DNA of 64,000 nucleotides, taken from NCBI RefSeq assembly GCF_964340395.1, contig NC_135550.1, positions 19,279,176 to 19,343,175 on the forward strand, given 5' to 3'. The notes beneath the pieces are model-generated. The model was not told the origin of the DNA, searched no databases, and saw only the letters and a program-made list of their open reading frames with translations. Source of the DNA: Glandiceps talaboti. Its lineage: Eukaryota > Hemichordata > Enteropneusta > Spengelidae. Made by a program: the position numbers and the translations under genes. How positions within the stretch are numbered: position 1 is the stretch's first letter; the number at the start of each line of letters is the position of its first letter. Shown piece after piece: positions 13,101-26,641 of the stretch.

Positions 13101-16100
13101 AAGTTAGATTTTGAGCAGGTTTTCAGTATTAGCAATTCTGTCGCTATTACAGATACAAGTAATGAAGAATGTTTGATAAAATATACAAGAAACGGTTAAA
13201 CATTTCACATTTTCTTTGTGTCACAATAAATAAGGTACAGAATGTAACATAGTATACATTTAATTATAAAACTAATATGGTACCTGTGCCAGTGTTTTTT
13301 TTCAGCTTGGCAAGTATGTACAGCATATCTACCGTATTAAAGTTCCCACATTTTTCAGTAGGGTTCCCCATCAAAGTTTCAACACAAGGTATACAAGTTG
13401 ATGCAAACTTTACCAGGTATTTCGCAAACAAGTACAGGGTATAGCAGCAGATGAAAATACAGTGTATTACCATTGACTAAAATAACTACTGTTAACAAAT
13501 GATTGTGTAGAACAAGGAGATAAACTGATGAATGATGAAATCAATTAAGATACCAAGTTAATCAAATATATATTTATCATGTTTGTTGTCATCTTATCAG
13601 ACTTTCTGACTACAGTTGTGATGATCACAGACCATCCGGCAGGTGGAGGAAAGTGGAGGGTCTGTGTGATGATTGATGCCAACGCAAGTATCATGCAATC
13701 ACTAGTTTTGGAGTGTCATTCAGTTTAAGTTATGTAGCAGTCATACGAAATGACTTCCTTGACAGTACAACTTGTCTGGTTGATAAAATAAAACAAATTT
13801 CTCTGCTGAATGACTTACTTCATTTCCATCTCAGCATACTTCAGCCATACTGTGATATTTCTATGGTCTACATCTAATGCTCTCTCATAAATTGACCTTG
13901 CTCTAAATAGAAGGAAAAAGAAATACATGTAGATTAAACTTCAGTGTGACATGATGAATTTGGTACACATTGCTGAGTGTAAACATAGAAGATTTCTGGA
14001 TACAATATATAGTATCACATATTTCCACTGAATCTGTTTTAATTTTAGGAAGTCTAGTGGAATACTGTAGTCATGATTATTTTGGCAAATTACACATTTG
14101 ATAGAATGGAAATTTAGGATATGTCAGGTCCATTTTAATATGGCAGACAGTGCAAGGGAAAAAGTAGACACTACTAGCAAATAACTCATCAAGTTATCTT
14201 GATGTATCAGAAGAACTGTCATAAACTCTCTTTTGAATTAATTAATTTATTCAAGAAAACTGTAATCTAATTGGTCAAGACATGCTTGCAAATCTACTTT
14301 ACATGTCCTTCTGATATTACTGGAAATTAATGAACATTTATGTTGACTTCTCTTCTTACCTATCAATTTCTCGTTGACTTTCTTCCCATTGTGCATACTT
14401 GATCCAATTAGGCATAACAGTTCTGTTCTTTCTGAGATTATCTTCAAATTCTTTCCTCTTCTTCAGTCTGTACTCCTGAAGTTCTTCAGGATCTGTGATC
14501 TTTTGTTTTGGAGGCTACAGGGTACAACAAAAACAAAAATTAAAGGGACAGTTCTCTGTTGGTGGCATTATGTATTGCTGTGAATTTTGTCTAGTGTATA
14601 TTTGTATGTTAGTAATATTATGCATTTATACAAACTTACTTATTTCAAAACAATTATGTTTTTATGTAATAATGTTGGTAATATTAGTTATTACAAGTTG
14701 GTATAAATTTAGTCACCCCAGAAGAACTTTATTTGGTAGTAGTATCGTATATCTTGGCAGTTCTTAGACTACTTAGATTTGGTGTGGAGTACAATTAGCT
14801 ATTCCATCTTTGATGAAGTCATGTGAGAGGATCATATCTACATCCAATCCCATATTATTTATTTTGATACTTACTGGAGGTACTGCTTCCAATTCTCTTT
14901 CTTTTGCTTCTCTAAGGATTTGTTCAGCTGTAATCTGAACCTCTGCTGGCATTTTGTTCTTCACCTGTAAATCAACAAAAAACCCAAAATATAATTTAAT
15001 ATTTGTCTTGAAACAACAGATCTGGACTGTAATACATTCATTTTGATGACAATGTACAACACTGCTTAGGAAATCTACTATCCCTGGTAATGGGCAATAA
15101 AACCATGTTTGTGAAGTGTTGTTTTTCTCTTCACAGAGAAAATATCCTATTTGTAACATCTAATTTTATAACTTCAAACTGCATATTTATTTATTTAGTT
15201 ATTGAATGACTGACTGCTTTATAGTGAAATAAAGATAAGCTGCTCCCAGAGATATTTCAAATGCAGTCCCTATTTTATGTAGATGGACATGGCAAGATTT
15301 TAAGGTGTATAGGAGAAATGCCCCTCAATTTGTACAGTATGCATTTATTTCATTTTTAAAGAAAATATTCATAGAAAATGTGGATATATCATGCTTTGGG
15401 TAGACTCCTAATCCTAACTGTTCTATGTATGTACAAAGCAGATAATATTCAATGTTAGTTTTTACAATAACATTTTTTTAACACAATTTATTTCATTTCA
15501 CTGGTATTCACATCTGTTTTTACTACTCAAAGGAAGTGCTTTCTGTATTTCATTCCATGAATAAAGATACCCATTTGTCCGAATACATTTTTGTGAATGG
15601 ATGGACCTAGGCTATAGGAAAAAAATATTTTTTTAAAATTATATGTTCAATACTCAATATCATAATGATATATCGAGTTTAAAAACAAATAATTTTCTAA
15701 ATATACTTTGTGTGTGCTGTAGCAAATAATACGTTGTCAGTACATGCATAATTTGACCTCAGATGACAAAGTTGCTTTGGTAAATTTCTTTTGGATGTAA
15801 ACAGTCCCCGACAGCTGTCTGCTAAGGGTATTGTATTCACATCATTTCTGTATGTATGTTATTGTTGCATACTTTATAAAATTACATGACTAGTCCTGTT
15901 TGCAGACGGAGTAAGTCGGGTGACGATTCTGGTATATCCTTTTCTTCAAGGCTAAGGGAAAATATCAGAATTCATAGACCCGACTTGCTCTTTATCATCT
16001 TGGAGTAATTATACTGATACTCTAAGGTATCAAAAACTACAATGCATGTATGTATGCAAACAGGATGTATTGTAATTTGTATGTTGTAACGAATAAGATC

Positions 16101-16199
16101 GTAACCTTATGGAGATGCAAGAATGGTAATTTGAATCGGTATACTCACCTTCGCCACTTTGGGCGTTCTGCCCTTCCCCGGTACCGGTGTAGACGCCAT
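6504..16199 (-). CDS. CRNKL1: Crooked neck-like 1, HAT-repeat spliceosome factor
   Basis: Scaffold protein of the Prp19/NTC spliceosome complex, nuclear, built from tandem HAT helical repeats. Fourteen exons keep one open frame of 672 codons plus stop: 16199-16149, 14964-14875, 14514-14360, 13902-13819, 13089-12848, 12223-12045, 11452-11291, 10821-10621, 10045-9905, 9046-8900, 8489-8295, 7549-7394, 6982-6890, 6626-6504. The N-terminus ([17 protein letters not shown], then [15 protein letters not shown]) matches the vertebrate short form, which supports this start. HAT signatures recur throughout, for example [42 protein letters not shown] and [16 protein letters not shown] basic patch ([13 protein letters not shown]) precedes the conserved [13 protein letters not shown] tail. 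Length is close to the human protein (~690). All junctions are GT-AG except exon 5 to 6, which is AT-AC. The gene is divergent with CFAP61. Confidence 0.97.
6685..6757. repeat. (TATG)n microsatellite in the last CRNKL1 intron
   Basis: About 18 uninterrupted ATGT units lie in the intron before exon 14, about 60 bases upstream (on the gene strand) of the 3' splice site. Minus-strand open frames through it are artefacts. Confidence 0.95.
9132..9340. repeat. Dispersed repeat, copy 1 (CRNKL1 intron 9)
   Basis: It shares AGGAAATAAAGACATTTTCA, TTGTTCAGTGG, TCCTTGCCATGG, ATCAGCAGA and ATATGTAATAGC, in the same order, with a stretch at about 29825-30015 in a CFAP61 intron. The two copies are diverged and of similar length (~200 bp), which suggests an old interspersed element. 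Confidence 0.6.
10109..10142. repeat. (GACA)n microsatellite
   Basis: Short tandem GACA run in CRNKL1 intron 8, just 3' of exon 8 and upstream of exon 9 on the gene strand. Confidence 0.85.
10913..11277. repeat. ~58-bp repeat, three copies in CRNKL1 intron 7
   Basis: A unit of the form CAGTAATTCAATGAATTGAT, GTTAGCACACAACACAA, CTTTGATGTATATTC occurs at about 10913-10972, 10971-11028 and 11216-11277. The first two are adjacent and the third is ~190 bp away, close to exon 7. Confidence 0.7.
11671..11945. repeat. ~49-bp minisatellite in CRNKL1 intron 6
   Basis: About five degenerate units contain CAGGTGTTAGCACTGAGCTAG followed by CTGACACTAGCCCGATACTA. The units are rich in GCTAGC-type self-complementary words. 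It is intronic and no reading frame is kept. Confidence 0.8.
12224..12847 (-). other. CRNKL1: U12-type AT-AC intron 5 of CRNKL1
   Basis: Exon 5 ends GAGAGAT and the intron begins ATATCCTTT, which is the U12 5' splice-site consensus. It ends AC, preceded by a branch-site match TTCTTTAACT (consensus TTCCTTAACT), with the branch A about 11 bases from the 3' end. Joining gives GAG AGA TTT GTT CTT GTA CAT, reading ERFVLVH, exactly the conserved CRNKL1 peptide. No GT-AG alternative restores the frame. Confidence 0.93.
15165..16148 (-). other. CRNKL1 intron 1
   Basis: Intron 1 (16148-14965) contains no recognised element. It is AT-rich with a few short plus-strand frames and no family signal. Confidence 0.5.
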
Positions 16200-17337
16200 G
16201 ATAAAGGGAGCAAACGACAAATTCACTAGTTTTATCGTCAGTAATATATCGCCACGAGAAGAAAGTTTGCTTTAGAGGGAAACCCAAAATGGCGTATGTA
16301 TGACGTCGGACTGCACCATTCGTTAGTAGAGGGGTTAGTCTGGAGGGCCCTGTAGCTTAGTGCATGTCAAAGGTGTTTTATTCGAATTTGGTAAATATGA
16401 TCATAACGTTTCAATCTAAAATATCATAACTGATAAATGCATGTGCCTAATTTGTAAAAACATTCATCAAACGTTCATTGATAACACCATCTAGACCAAC
16501 TTTACCGACATTTACTCTCTTTGATTATAATCGAGTTTTCTTACATGCCCACTGTTAATCAGACGTAAGGGGCGCTGTACTTTTAGCCTCGTACAACAGA
16601 TGATTTTAGTAATTTAGGACAGGTCGTTATATAGTATTATGCTGTCCATAACATACATATTTAACTTAATAATTAACTTTTATTATGTATTTAAGAAAAA
16701 AATAAGAAAGATTACATTATAATTAGGGATAACAAATATACGTATAGAAACCCTTGTTATTATATACTGACAGTGGCTACGTTGCCATAGAAGAACGCTC
16801 CATCATGGCGGCTGTGTTTTGATGGGAACGAACCTAAAGAATCAAACGTGATATAGGACGATAATATCTAAACAGGTAGGAATGCTGTTATGCCTTTAGT
16901 ACTATCTTATCGTAACCCTTCAGAAACTGCTACGAACGTGTGATGCTGACAGCTTTCTGAAGGGGTTGCACATTCTTGTCTTACAAACAAGTACATGTAG
17001 TCCAAAATAACATTAGATGATAAGTGTACATATGATACTGTAAACCATGGAAGTTCACATTGTAACCCCCTTCCATGGGTGCACTTAGATATGAAAAGTC
17101 TGAAAGTGAGAGGTCTTTTAAAAATCATGAATATTATTAGTAAATATAATTTGAAATATTTTCCTAGCGGCGTTTTTTATTTTTTTTTGAAGTTTCGATA
17201 TTTATACTATAAAGTTGTCTTTTAAATTGTATTTTTATTTTATTTATTTTTAAATTGACTGTGTGAAAGGTATGCAACCAATATACGTGTAAGTGAACCC
17301 TGTTCATATTTCAATAATAGGAACCTAAAGAAAAAAT
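16200..17337. promoter_or_regulatory. Bidirectional promoter region CRNKL1/CFAP61
   Basis: This is the gap between the two divergent start codons. On the CRNKL1 side a CRE-like TGACGTCG lies at 16301-16308 and an AAAATGGCG (YY1-like) word at 16286-16294. On the CFAP61 side ATGGCGGC lies at 16805-16812 within a probable 5' UTR. A possible donor (GTAGG at 16876) and an acceptor ending at 17320 suggest a 5' UTR intron, with the start codon 17 bases into the next exon. A five-codon upstream ORF (ATG at 16805, stop ending 16822) would precede the CFAP61 start. All of this is inferred from sequence words. Confidence 0.5.
16781..16796 (+). promoter_or_regulatory. Possible RFX X-box near the CFAP61 5' end
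   Basis: GTTGCCATAGAAGAAC has a perfect left X-box half (GTTGCCAT) but a poor right half. RFX factors commonly drive ciliary genes, so the position just ahead of the presumed CFAP61 5' UTR is suggestive. Confidence 0.3.
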
Positions 17338-20300
17338 ATGACAACTTTAATGTCATCGGATGGACCAGCTGAGGTCATCAATGCAAGAAGAACAGAGTCA
17401 CTGGATGCACCAAATATTTTGAAGTTGGTGTCTCCCAGTACAGAACAGCTATTTGGGCTTGTCAATGTTGTGCACCTGATGTAAGTATCTCATGGCAATA
17501 TATGTAACCAAACAGTGTGAAAGTCCCAACCCATCAGCAGTACAACAATGGCTTCTTCACACATTTGCAAGAAGTTCTTGACACTCTTCATGTTAACACT
17601 AATAGTATTGTTATATACCCAATACTAATATTTGAGATATGATCAATACGTCTCCACAGAATGAAGGATTACATTTCTCTATTCAACCACTTTGGTCAGT
17701 AAAGTTTCAAATCAGAATTCATGAAAATTTCTTTAAAAAGTTGTCCAAATCACAAAGTGACATGATGATGGTGTTTTTCACAAAGATTTAGCTGAGTATT
17801 TTTTATTCAAATTTCATCCGTCCCCAAAACACTTTCTTTCCTTTTTAAGCTCTGTCATCTATTTTTTGGCAATGAACAAACATATTTCTGGTTTATATGA
17901 AGGCTTCCTTCACACATTACATCCATGTGTCATTGTCTGAACTGATCATACAACACTTGACTGTAGAGATTTCATGACATTGTCTGTAGATTTCACTGAG
18001 ATTTGTAATCTTTCATTGTTTTTCTTCAACCTTTACAGTGAGAAGGCTATCTTGGCAGTAACTTTACACAATGACAAAGAAGAAGTTTTAGCCCATGCAG
18101 CATTCTTTGACTATCCAAATCTTGACAGCGTTGATCCAGCCAAGTGGCAGGATTGGATTGGTCAATATTATGACTGTGACCAGAGTACGGTAAGTAGAAG
18201 GGTTGTAGAGAAAGAACACTATTTGAGCTTATATCATAAACTATGGAGGGAAGGTAAAATGAAGGATATGTACGTAGTAGTTTTTGAAGGGACATCAGAA
18301 ATTGTGGGATGAAGTTCTCATAGGGAGATGTGATGATTAAATGAGAGTGTTCTATTGTTTCAAGCATGTTACTTCAATAGCTCTACCTACCAGCTAAGTG
18401 TTTATCTCACCTCTAAATAATGAATGCCCCCCCCCCCCCCACACGCCAATTTTGTGTAACCACATTTTAACACAATGCACTACTAAATAATATGCTAAAC
18501 TTCATCCCCTAGAACAGTTGCATACCAGGAATGTTCAGAATTTTCTAGAAATGAAAATATAATAAAAGGTTTGAAATGTTTCGACAGTCTCCCTTTTAAA
18601 AGGCTTCATTGTGAAAACTTCTTGGCTCTTGACAGCACAGTAAACGACACTTTCAAATAAAGCCACATCATATCCTAAATTTAGAATGTTAGTTTGAATT
18701 TTGTTACCCAGTTGTTTCTTGATATATAATAATGATAGAAATGTTTTTGTCATTCACAGCCTTTGAACAGTGTCTTCATGCACTACTTTGTATCCAAGCC
18801 AGAGTTTTCACGTGGCAGTGCCAGAGAAATTATCAGGTAAGACACCAGAAGAACAACGTTTCTCTGTTGTACATCTTTTCATGTTTCAGTGATAACGGAA
18901 TCTATAAAAAAATAACCTTTATTGGTTACCGGTAATCAGATTATTTTTGTGAGTGTCATACAGATACATGTTGATTGTTACTGTAAAGGATTCTGTTCCA
19001 TTCATTGCACATTTTAATGAATAATTTTGATTATGCAATTCAGTATTGTAGGCCTCTTGCCATATATCTAGGATGAAAAGTGAAAATCGTGAAGAGAATG
19101 AAAGAGAGAGAGAGTTACAAAAGAAATAAACAATACAGAAACCAGAGCATTTATTTGAAATAATTTTTGCACAAAGAGAAGTGTCATAGTGTAGTCAATT
19201 TCACCTATAATTCTATTAAAATAACAACAAGAATCAATAATTCAAGAACAAGCTAGTGACAACTAGAGTTAATTAGATATGAAATCAACTCAATAAACTT
19301 AGAAAATTCAATTTGCAATTGCATGAAAACCCATATTATGGATGTATTGCTGTTTATAAATTAAATAAGTAAATAAATAAATAAAAATTGACAAAACTAG
19401 TACCAGTGGTCGCTTTACATGTTATTTTATTCAAACTCTCCCGTTGATCCACCAAAAGAAAGAGGCATGTAAGTGTGAAAAATGATCTTGCTGCTACAAT
19501 TTTGTGTCAAAATACATACATTCATGTAGTAAGTTAAGAGGCTAAAAATGAAGTCCAATGTCTGTTAATTCTGCCTTGTGTCTCAAACCTTTTTTCTTCT
19601 TTCCCACAGAACTGCATTCAATGCTGTACCAGATCTACATTTCATATACTTGGTTGTACCACAAAATGTATTTCCAGAATCATCCTTGTCAGACATTTTC
19701 AAACCAGTGGATAAAAAGGCTGGAGGCAAAGTACTTGAGAAGTGCTCCATCTTTGTATGTCACCGACATGATCACTCACCAGTGTTGTTTGTTAGGAAGG
19801 CAAGGTGAGAAATCAACACAATTATGATATTATATGAATTATCAGGTGAAGATATGAACTACTAATACCAATATAATATATCCAGCAATAATATTTTGAC
19901 GCTATTAATTGACAATTATTTATACAGCATATATGTCAATTTCACCATCAGATTGCATAATTAAGCAATAAACCAACCCCTGGGTTTGGTATACCCCGAC
20001 TTTCACCTTGTTTGCCTCTTATCGTCCCTGAAGGAATTCTGATCCAGCTCTGATAATAGTAAATATATTACTATCCCCAAGTATGCAAAGTCTGAATGGG
20101 ACCAATACCAATGACCCATGTCCATTCATCTGTCTGTCAGTGGACAGCCATATCTCACACACCCATGACTCAATTTCAACCAAACCTGGCATACATGTCA
20201 AACACTATATACTATTATGTATAATGTATGTCACTAAATTTTGTGGCCTTGACCTTCTATGCCAAAATGGTGTCCACATTAAATCAAATCAATCTGATTC

Positions 20301-23300
20301 AAATCTGATGTAGTGAACTTGACATGATTTATTTATTTACCTTCAACTTTTATTGTCGTTTCTTCTATTTTGTTTTGTGAGTGCGTTTTACCTATATCTG
20401 ACACAATACGCAGACAACAGTGTTATTGTGAATTGAAATTATAGTACATGTACCAGTATATACCGTTAGTAGTATAACTTTCATATTTGACTTGGTGTAG
20501 AAATACACAGATTTATAATGCATTTCAAATGTTCACAATTGTATATTGTATAGATGGATGGATATTACATTGATTTTGAAAACAGGAATTTTCATAATGC
20601 TGGATAATTTTCATAATGCTGTTTCTTGTTTCGTAGCGTGGAAGACCATGATGATTTAACACCAATCTTTAATCGTCAGAGTAACATGCTAACCAAGACG
20701 TATGGTGATTATTTCCTAGCTGAGTTGATTGAGGCACAGGATGACAACAATCATGCTATTGTCACTGAGGTAGGCATACATGTATTTTACTTTCTCCTGT
20801 CTTTGTATTACAAGATTTTTTTCTGTGTTTCTTGACCTAGAGTAAAGCAAAGCCAATGTATACATATAATGATGTAGCTAACTTGCCATGTCTGCTGAAC
20901 GTTGTTTTTACTTTGTCATAATTTTCAGTACCCACAATTGCATTTTACCTCATACTAGAGGATCAAACTAGAACACAGTCAACTTGAAACTTAAGTAAGA
21001 AAACCATTGGCATGTCTGACTTATAATATAATGATGATAATAATAATAATAATAACTTTATTACCACATATAACCAAAAATATGCGATGGAAACTGATGT
21101 AGTTTCACAGATAAATGGTGTTCAAAGAAAACTACATATAGGAAGAAAGAATATATACTGTGTTGTAAAATGTAATCGTAGACGTTAATTTATAAGCAGT
21201 GAAATAGTATGATATAAAATGAAGACATTAAACATTATGTTCTGTTCAGTGTAAGTACAGCCGTAGGGTAAAAACTGCTTCGGAAACGGTTCATCTTTGA
21301 ATTAATTGTTCTCTATAATAACCCTAAAGGCAGTAATTCAAACATATTGCATGGATGATGAAGTCCATCACTCATTATTGATTTTGATTTCCTCATTGTG
21401 TGATCAATAAAAAGGGATTCAGGGGAAGGAAGGTCTGTCCCAATATTTGAAGATGCAGTTTTATCTACCATTACTAGTAACATTAATATAAGCCCCATTA
21501 CTCTGATTGTCAAAACGACTATAAAATACATTCAGCTCACCAGGGAGAGTTTGATTCTGCATGCCTATATACATTTAGATTTACTTTCATAATTGACAAT
21601 CTTATTCAAACCTTGCCATAGCTCTTTATAGTTACTTGTAGTTCAGTTGTTTTCAAGTTTACAGTGGTATTATTCATGCTTGGCTTTTCTGATGGACTTT
21701 CAAAATTCATATGTAGCCCTCTTATACTTCTCTGAGTCATGTGAGTTGTATGTTTCCTCTTTTGTCTTGGCAGTGAGTTGATTTTTGACATTCTTATTAA
21801 ACCTTGTTTGTAATTCGAATATTTTGTTACAGTTTTTGATGGAATGCAAATGTCTGTGCAGAATTTGATGTAGGGGTGATCAATGTCATCAGTGTCCACA
21901 GCATTTTCATAGAAAACACTCTTATTTGTAATTTTGAGGCATTTTTGAAGCACCTTGATGGACTTACTCAGTGACATATTATGAATTGTAGAAACACTTT
22001 CAGGTGTATTAAACATGTATTTTTCTATCTGATTATACAGGTTGATGGTACAGCCATTGGCTTTATGAGTATTTGTGGTGATGTTAGTAATCTAGACTTG
22101 TTAAATGACTGCTTTGAGTTGGTTCCATTCAATGGCTTAAAGAAAGCCCACCCAGATGACATCTTGGAACCACCAAAACAGGCCACACCACAACCATGTG
22201 AGTAACATAAAACTGTGTTCTATTCTCATCATATTTGCATGTATCAAACAACTCGTGATTAATTGAGAGATAATGCAATATTTACAAGTTTGATGTTATA
22301 TCTGGGTAACATAGATCTAGCTTACATCAACTTAAACAGTAGTCATCCTTCATGCATGTATTACAACAATTATCTTGTATTTCTCACTTTAAAATGTTTT
22401 GTTCTTGAAATGTTTTTAGCTCCATTGCCAACACCATCTGCACCAGCTACAGCAGAAGGAGACAGACCGATTACAGATGGATCAGTAGCTAAGTCAGAGA
22501 GACCTGAATCAGGAGGATCCAAGAAAGGTACATTATTGAGACTTTATCATTACAAATCTAACTTTTGTGAATTTGTTTGTAGCAATGTCCAATATATTTT
22601 CAATATGTAGTATTTTAGTTTGCTGAAGATTTTCAAAACTGTTTTTTGAGGAGTTTAGTATATCTGTTCTATATTACTGTTGTGTTTGATCTTATCTTAT
22701 TTATTTCGTTGATTTACAAATGTGTAAAGGTGAAATATAGAACATACAAAATTGAGAGAATTCTATGTTTAACATATAAAATTGATGGATGCAAGTGATG
22801 GTATTGTGATATATTTTGATTACTAACTCCAGTGCATTGCAGCCTGCTATGTGATCGAGACACTCAGCCAGACTATTGCGAGCATGTGTTATTTTGTTTA
22901 TATTTTTTTTATTAAATTGTTTATTTAGTAGAAGAAGATGCAGATGACTCGGAAGGTACATTTGTATATCAGTTAACAAAAAAAATCCCATTTCCACTTG
23001 GATAAATTTCAATCACTCTTCTATGTAACCAACTATACTATACTATGTAATATGCACTATTTTATTTGAAATTTGTTAAAACAAAAAAAATACTAGTGTT
23101 TTTAGGATTTTATCGACACTGAGATTTTGTGGTTGTTGGTCACTCCTAGCATTGCGATATTATTTCTAGAGTGAGTCTGTGGTAGGAGTGAGCCTCGAAC
23201 ACCAAATCTCCCAATCTATTCCCGAACACTAAATCTTCCAGCCTTTTCCCAAACACCAGATCTTCCAGCTTATTCCCAAATATCAAAGCTTCCAGCTTAT

Positions 23301-26300
23301 TCCCACATATCAAATCTTCCAGCCTTTTCCCAAACACACAAATCTTCCAGCTTATCCCCAAACACTAAATCTCCCAGCTTATTCCCACATATCAAATCTT
23401 CCAGCCTATTCCCAAACACCAAATTTTCCAGCCTGTTCCCAAACACCAAATCTTCCAACTTAGTTTTAGATTTGATGGTAACCCATAAATCCATATATCG
23501 GTAATTAATTGTGCTATATTAACCCTTGCATAATGAAGAAGTGCAAAAATAGACCCAAATAATAAGAATAACAGCCATATTAAACACAAATGCAGCTAAA
23601 TTCACCTTTATGTCTAAGATCCTGGGTGATACTAGCCACCAAACAAGTAATGGTGAAGGGGTAGAAACATAATATTTCCAATATCCATAAAATGCTAACA
23701 ATATTTGCCTGCAAATGTTTTTAGTTTAGTTTTTAGATAATATATTTTATATACAATTATTTTCAAAAAGATGAACTCACTTGAATTTCGTATTTTCACC
23801 TCAGTCAAATTCTGTTGGGCAAAAAAATTTTTTTTCTGTAAAAAAAAAGTCAGTGACATAGTAGAGGTGAAGTACAAAACTAGTTGATCCAGCTATGGAT
23901 AGATGAAAAAATAATTTCTGATGTAAAAAGAGGAATCAACTCACTCAAAGAAAGGAATATTTCATTATATTTGTTGTTGAATACATGTACACCAGTAGGT
24001 ATTGTACCACCTGATAAAAAGTAAGTCATTTATAATATTAGTAATTGTTTACCCCTTACAGCTGAACTACCTAGCAGCCCTGCAGCAGGGAAAACACCAA
24101 GTACAAAAGAAACACCACAACAACCAACACCAATGTCACAGCCAACAGCTTCAAGAGGTAGGAAGTAATATCAGTATATTTAGATTCCGAGTAATTGGTC
24201 AGCAATTGATATAGTTTTAAGTTGTAGAAGAGTGTGGTATGTATGCCCAAATACACTGTTGTTTGAATTCGCGAATAGCAATGGATTGCCGTATTTTGTT
24301 ATACTACAAGTACCTACCGCCACCCCTAGGATCATGTATTAAAGTATTCTTTTTTTAAACATCTTCTTTCAGAGGGAGCTACAGACAGTGATATAAAGGT
24401 GAAACCCAAGCTGAGTGATGCCCACATGGGTGAAAGGTAATTTGTTACTAAATTATGCCAATTATTTTGGATAAAGTTTTCATCTTCCTGAGACTCTAAC
24501 ACTGCACTCTGTCAGATGATACTGAAATTGGCATATGAAATTTTTATGCAGAATACATACACACTGAATCAAATGATCTGTCACTTTAAATATTGGTATC
24601 AATAGAATGATCCGTGTGGAACATTGTCTGTTTAGAATCCAACATGGCTGGCAAATACTGTGTTAACTCTATGGGAAAATAAGATAATGTCAGTTTCCTT
24701 GACAGCAAGATGATGTACCCCCCAACTTAGTTTCATTATTTTGAAAGGACCAGGATCAAACTTTTATATGGCAAAAGTTTGGAGGGATTTAAGAACTTTG
24801 AATAATGCAAAATTGATCCCCAGGATTACACATGGAGATAGTCAGTTTCATTCAACTTTTAGCCTGCATGACACATTACTGGCTACATAGTTAAGACAGT
24901 TGTGTAACGTTTTTGTCTTGTCTTCACAGCTCCTCCTCATTACTTAGTGAAGGTAGTCGTGCTGAGTCAGTCAAGTCAGGTCAATCATCACGGGTAAGTT
25001 AGGGGAACTTTTACATTGTTGTGCAACACTTGTTAATTTAACTCTGAGGATTTTGAGGTATATTTTTCTGTGAATACATGAAAACAGTTTTAGCCTAAGC
25101 AAAAGGGTACTCAAGATTATACATAAATATATACACTATACTTTGTTGAATATTTGAATGCAATGTGAATGGTAAAAATTTGTCCTAGATACAAGATCCA
25201 TTTTGTATTGAATCTAGCAGTACAATTATTGTACGTCGTTAAAGTAAAGCAATTGCCTGTGAGTCACTTCTTAATCGTATCTGAATACATCTCTTGTTTG
25301 TATATTACAGGCATCTGGCTCTGTTGTTGCTAAGACACCAGTAGATGATGCGGAGGAGGAACCTCCTGCACCAGAGAGATCACCGACACCACAACTACCA
25401 GCTAGACCTCAGATGAAAACATTCAAACCCGTGTTCCATGGAGCTTCAAATTGTTTTTGTATTCAATTATTTTGTATTGATGAGAGATATGAAATGAGGT
25501 GGGTACAATCTCAATGTCTCACATCGATCTAAGCTGTTATGAATTATAGTTTGGACATTGGCAGAAATCAGAGAGACTTCCACAAGACATAGAGGCAGTG
25601 AGAAGCATGACAATAATTAATTTGTTGACAGTACATGTACAAGGTTTATTCTGAGCAGAAAGTCAAATCTTATTAAATTTGTGTAATTAGTATAAAAAAG
25701 TGACTTGAATCAGGAAAGCTGTTTTCTACATTTTAACCACAACTTTGCTTAGAACCTTAGCCAGGGCATTAAAAATGTGTTTGGGATTCAAGAAAATTTG
25801 ACTTATTTTCAGCTTTTTGGACTCTGCTGAAGAATTTCCTATACTAGAATTTGCTCCATAGTATGAAAGATTTTAATCATGGTGAAGAAGATATTGTCCC
25901 TCTTTTTTCCATATCACTATTTTTGTAAATAAAATTACACTTTCCCCTTGTCCTTTTCAGGTCCATGGATTTCCTGCCAATGGCATTCAAGCTATTCCCA
26001 GATAGAGATTTCTGTGTTGTCACCATGCCACATCTTGTACCAGAATTTCCAATGTTACAGAATTTTGTGGTAAGTGTATATTTGTGCAGTAAAGGGAAAT
26101 TTCACACAATCTTATCCCGTTCACCCAGTATATCACAGGTCCTATATACAGAATGCAGATATAAAAATCACACTTCTTCTGTTTCTAAATCATTGCAAGT
26201 AATTGTAGGGGATGTAACATCCTGAAATGACTCTCAAGAACCCATATTTTTTGCAAATATCTTTATTTCCTAGAGTGGCGTTCCCCTTTACTAAAACATG

Positions 26301-26557
26301 TCTGATAATTCAACTAAAGACCGATTTTTGTTATTAACAGAGGATAACACCACGATGTCCCAGTACACTACCACAGGAACTATATGTGTTCAACAGAAAT
26401 GGTTTGATCCAAAACTTTGAAGTAAGACCGGTTTGTAAGAGTGATATTGCTAATGTGAAGAGTTTGATTCAAACCTTACAAGAGCAAGACTGTTTACTGG
26501 CTGACTTACAACAATTTAACATAGCAAGAAGAGATCCAGTGAGTAGCATTATTCATT

Positions 26558-26641
<84 letters not shown>

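Noticed and set aside
16030-16287. Minus-strand frame MGFPLKQTFFSWRY.. overlapping the CRNKL1 start
   Set aside because: It is in a different frame from the conserved [10 protein letters not shown] start and has no family resemblance.
23146-23494. Minus-strand frames with LEDLVFGNR repeats as a gene
   Set aside because: A minisatellite within a CFAP61 intron. A frame shift in one unit splits it, and no conserved domain is seen. It is kept only as a low-interest finding.
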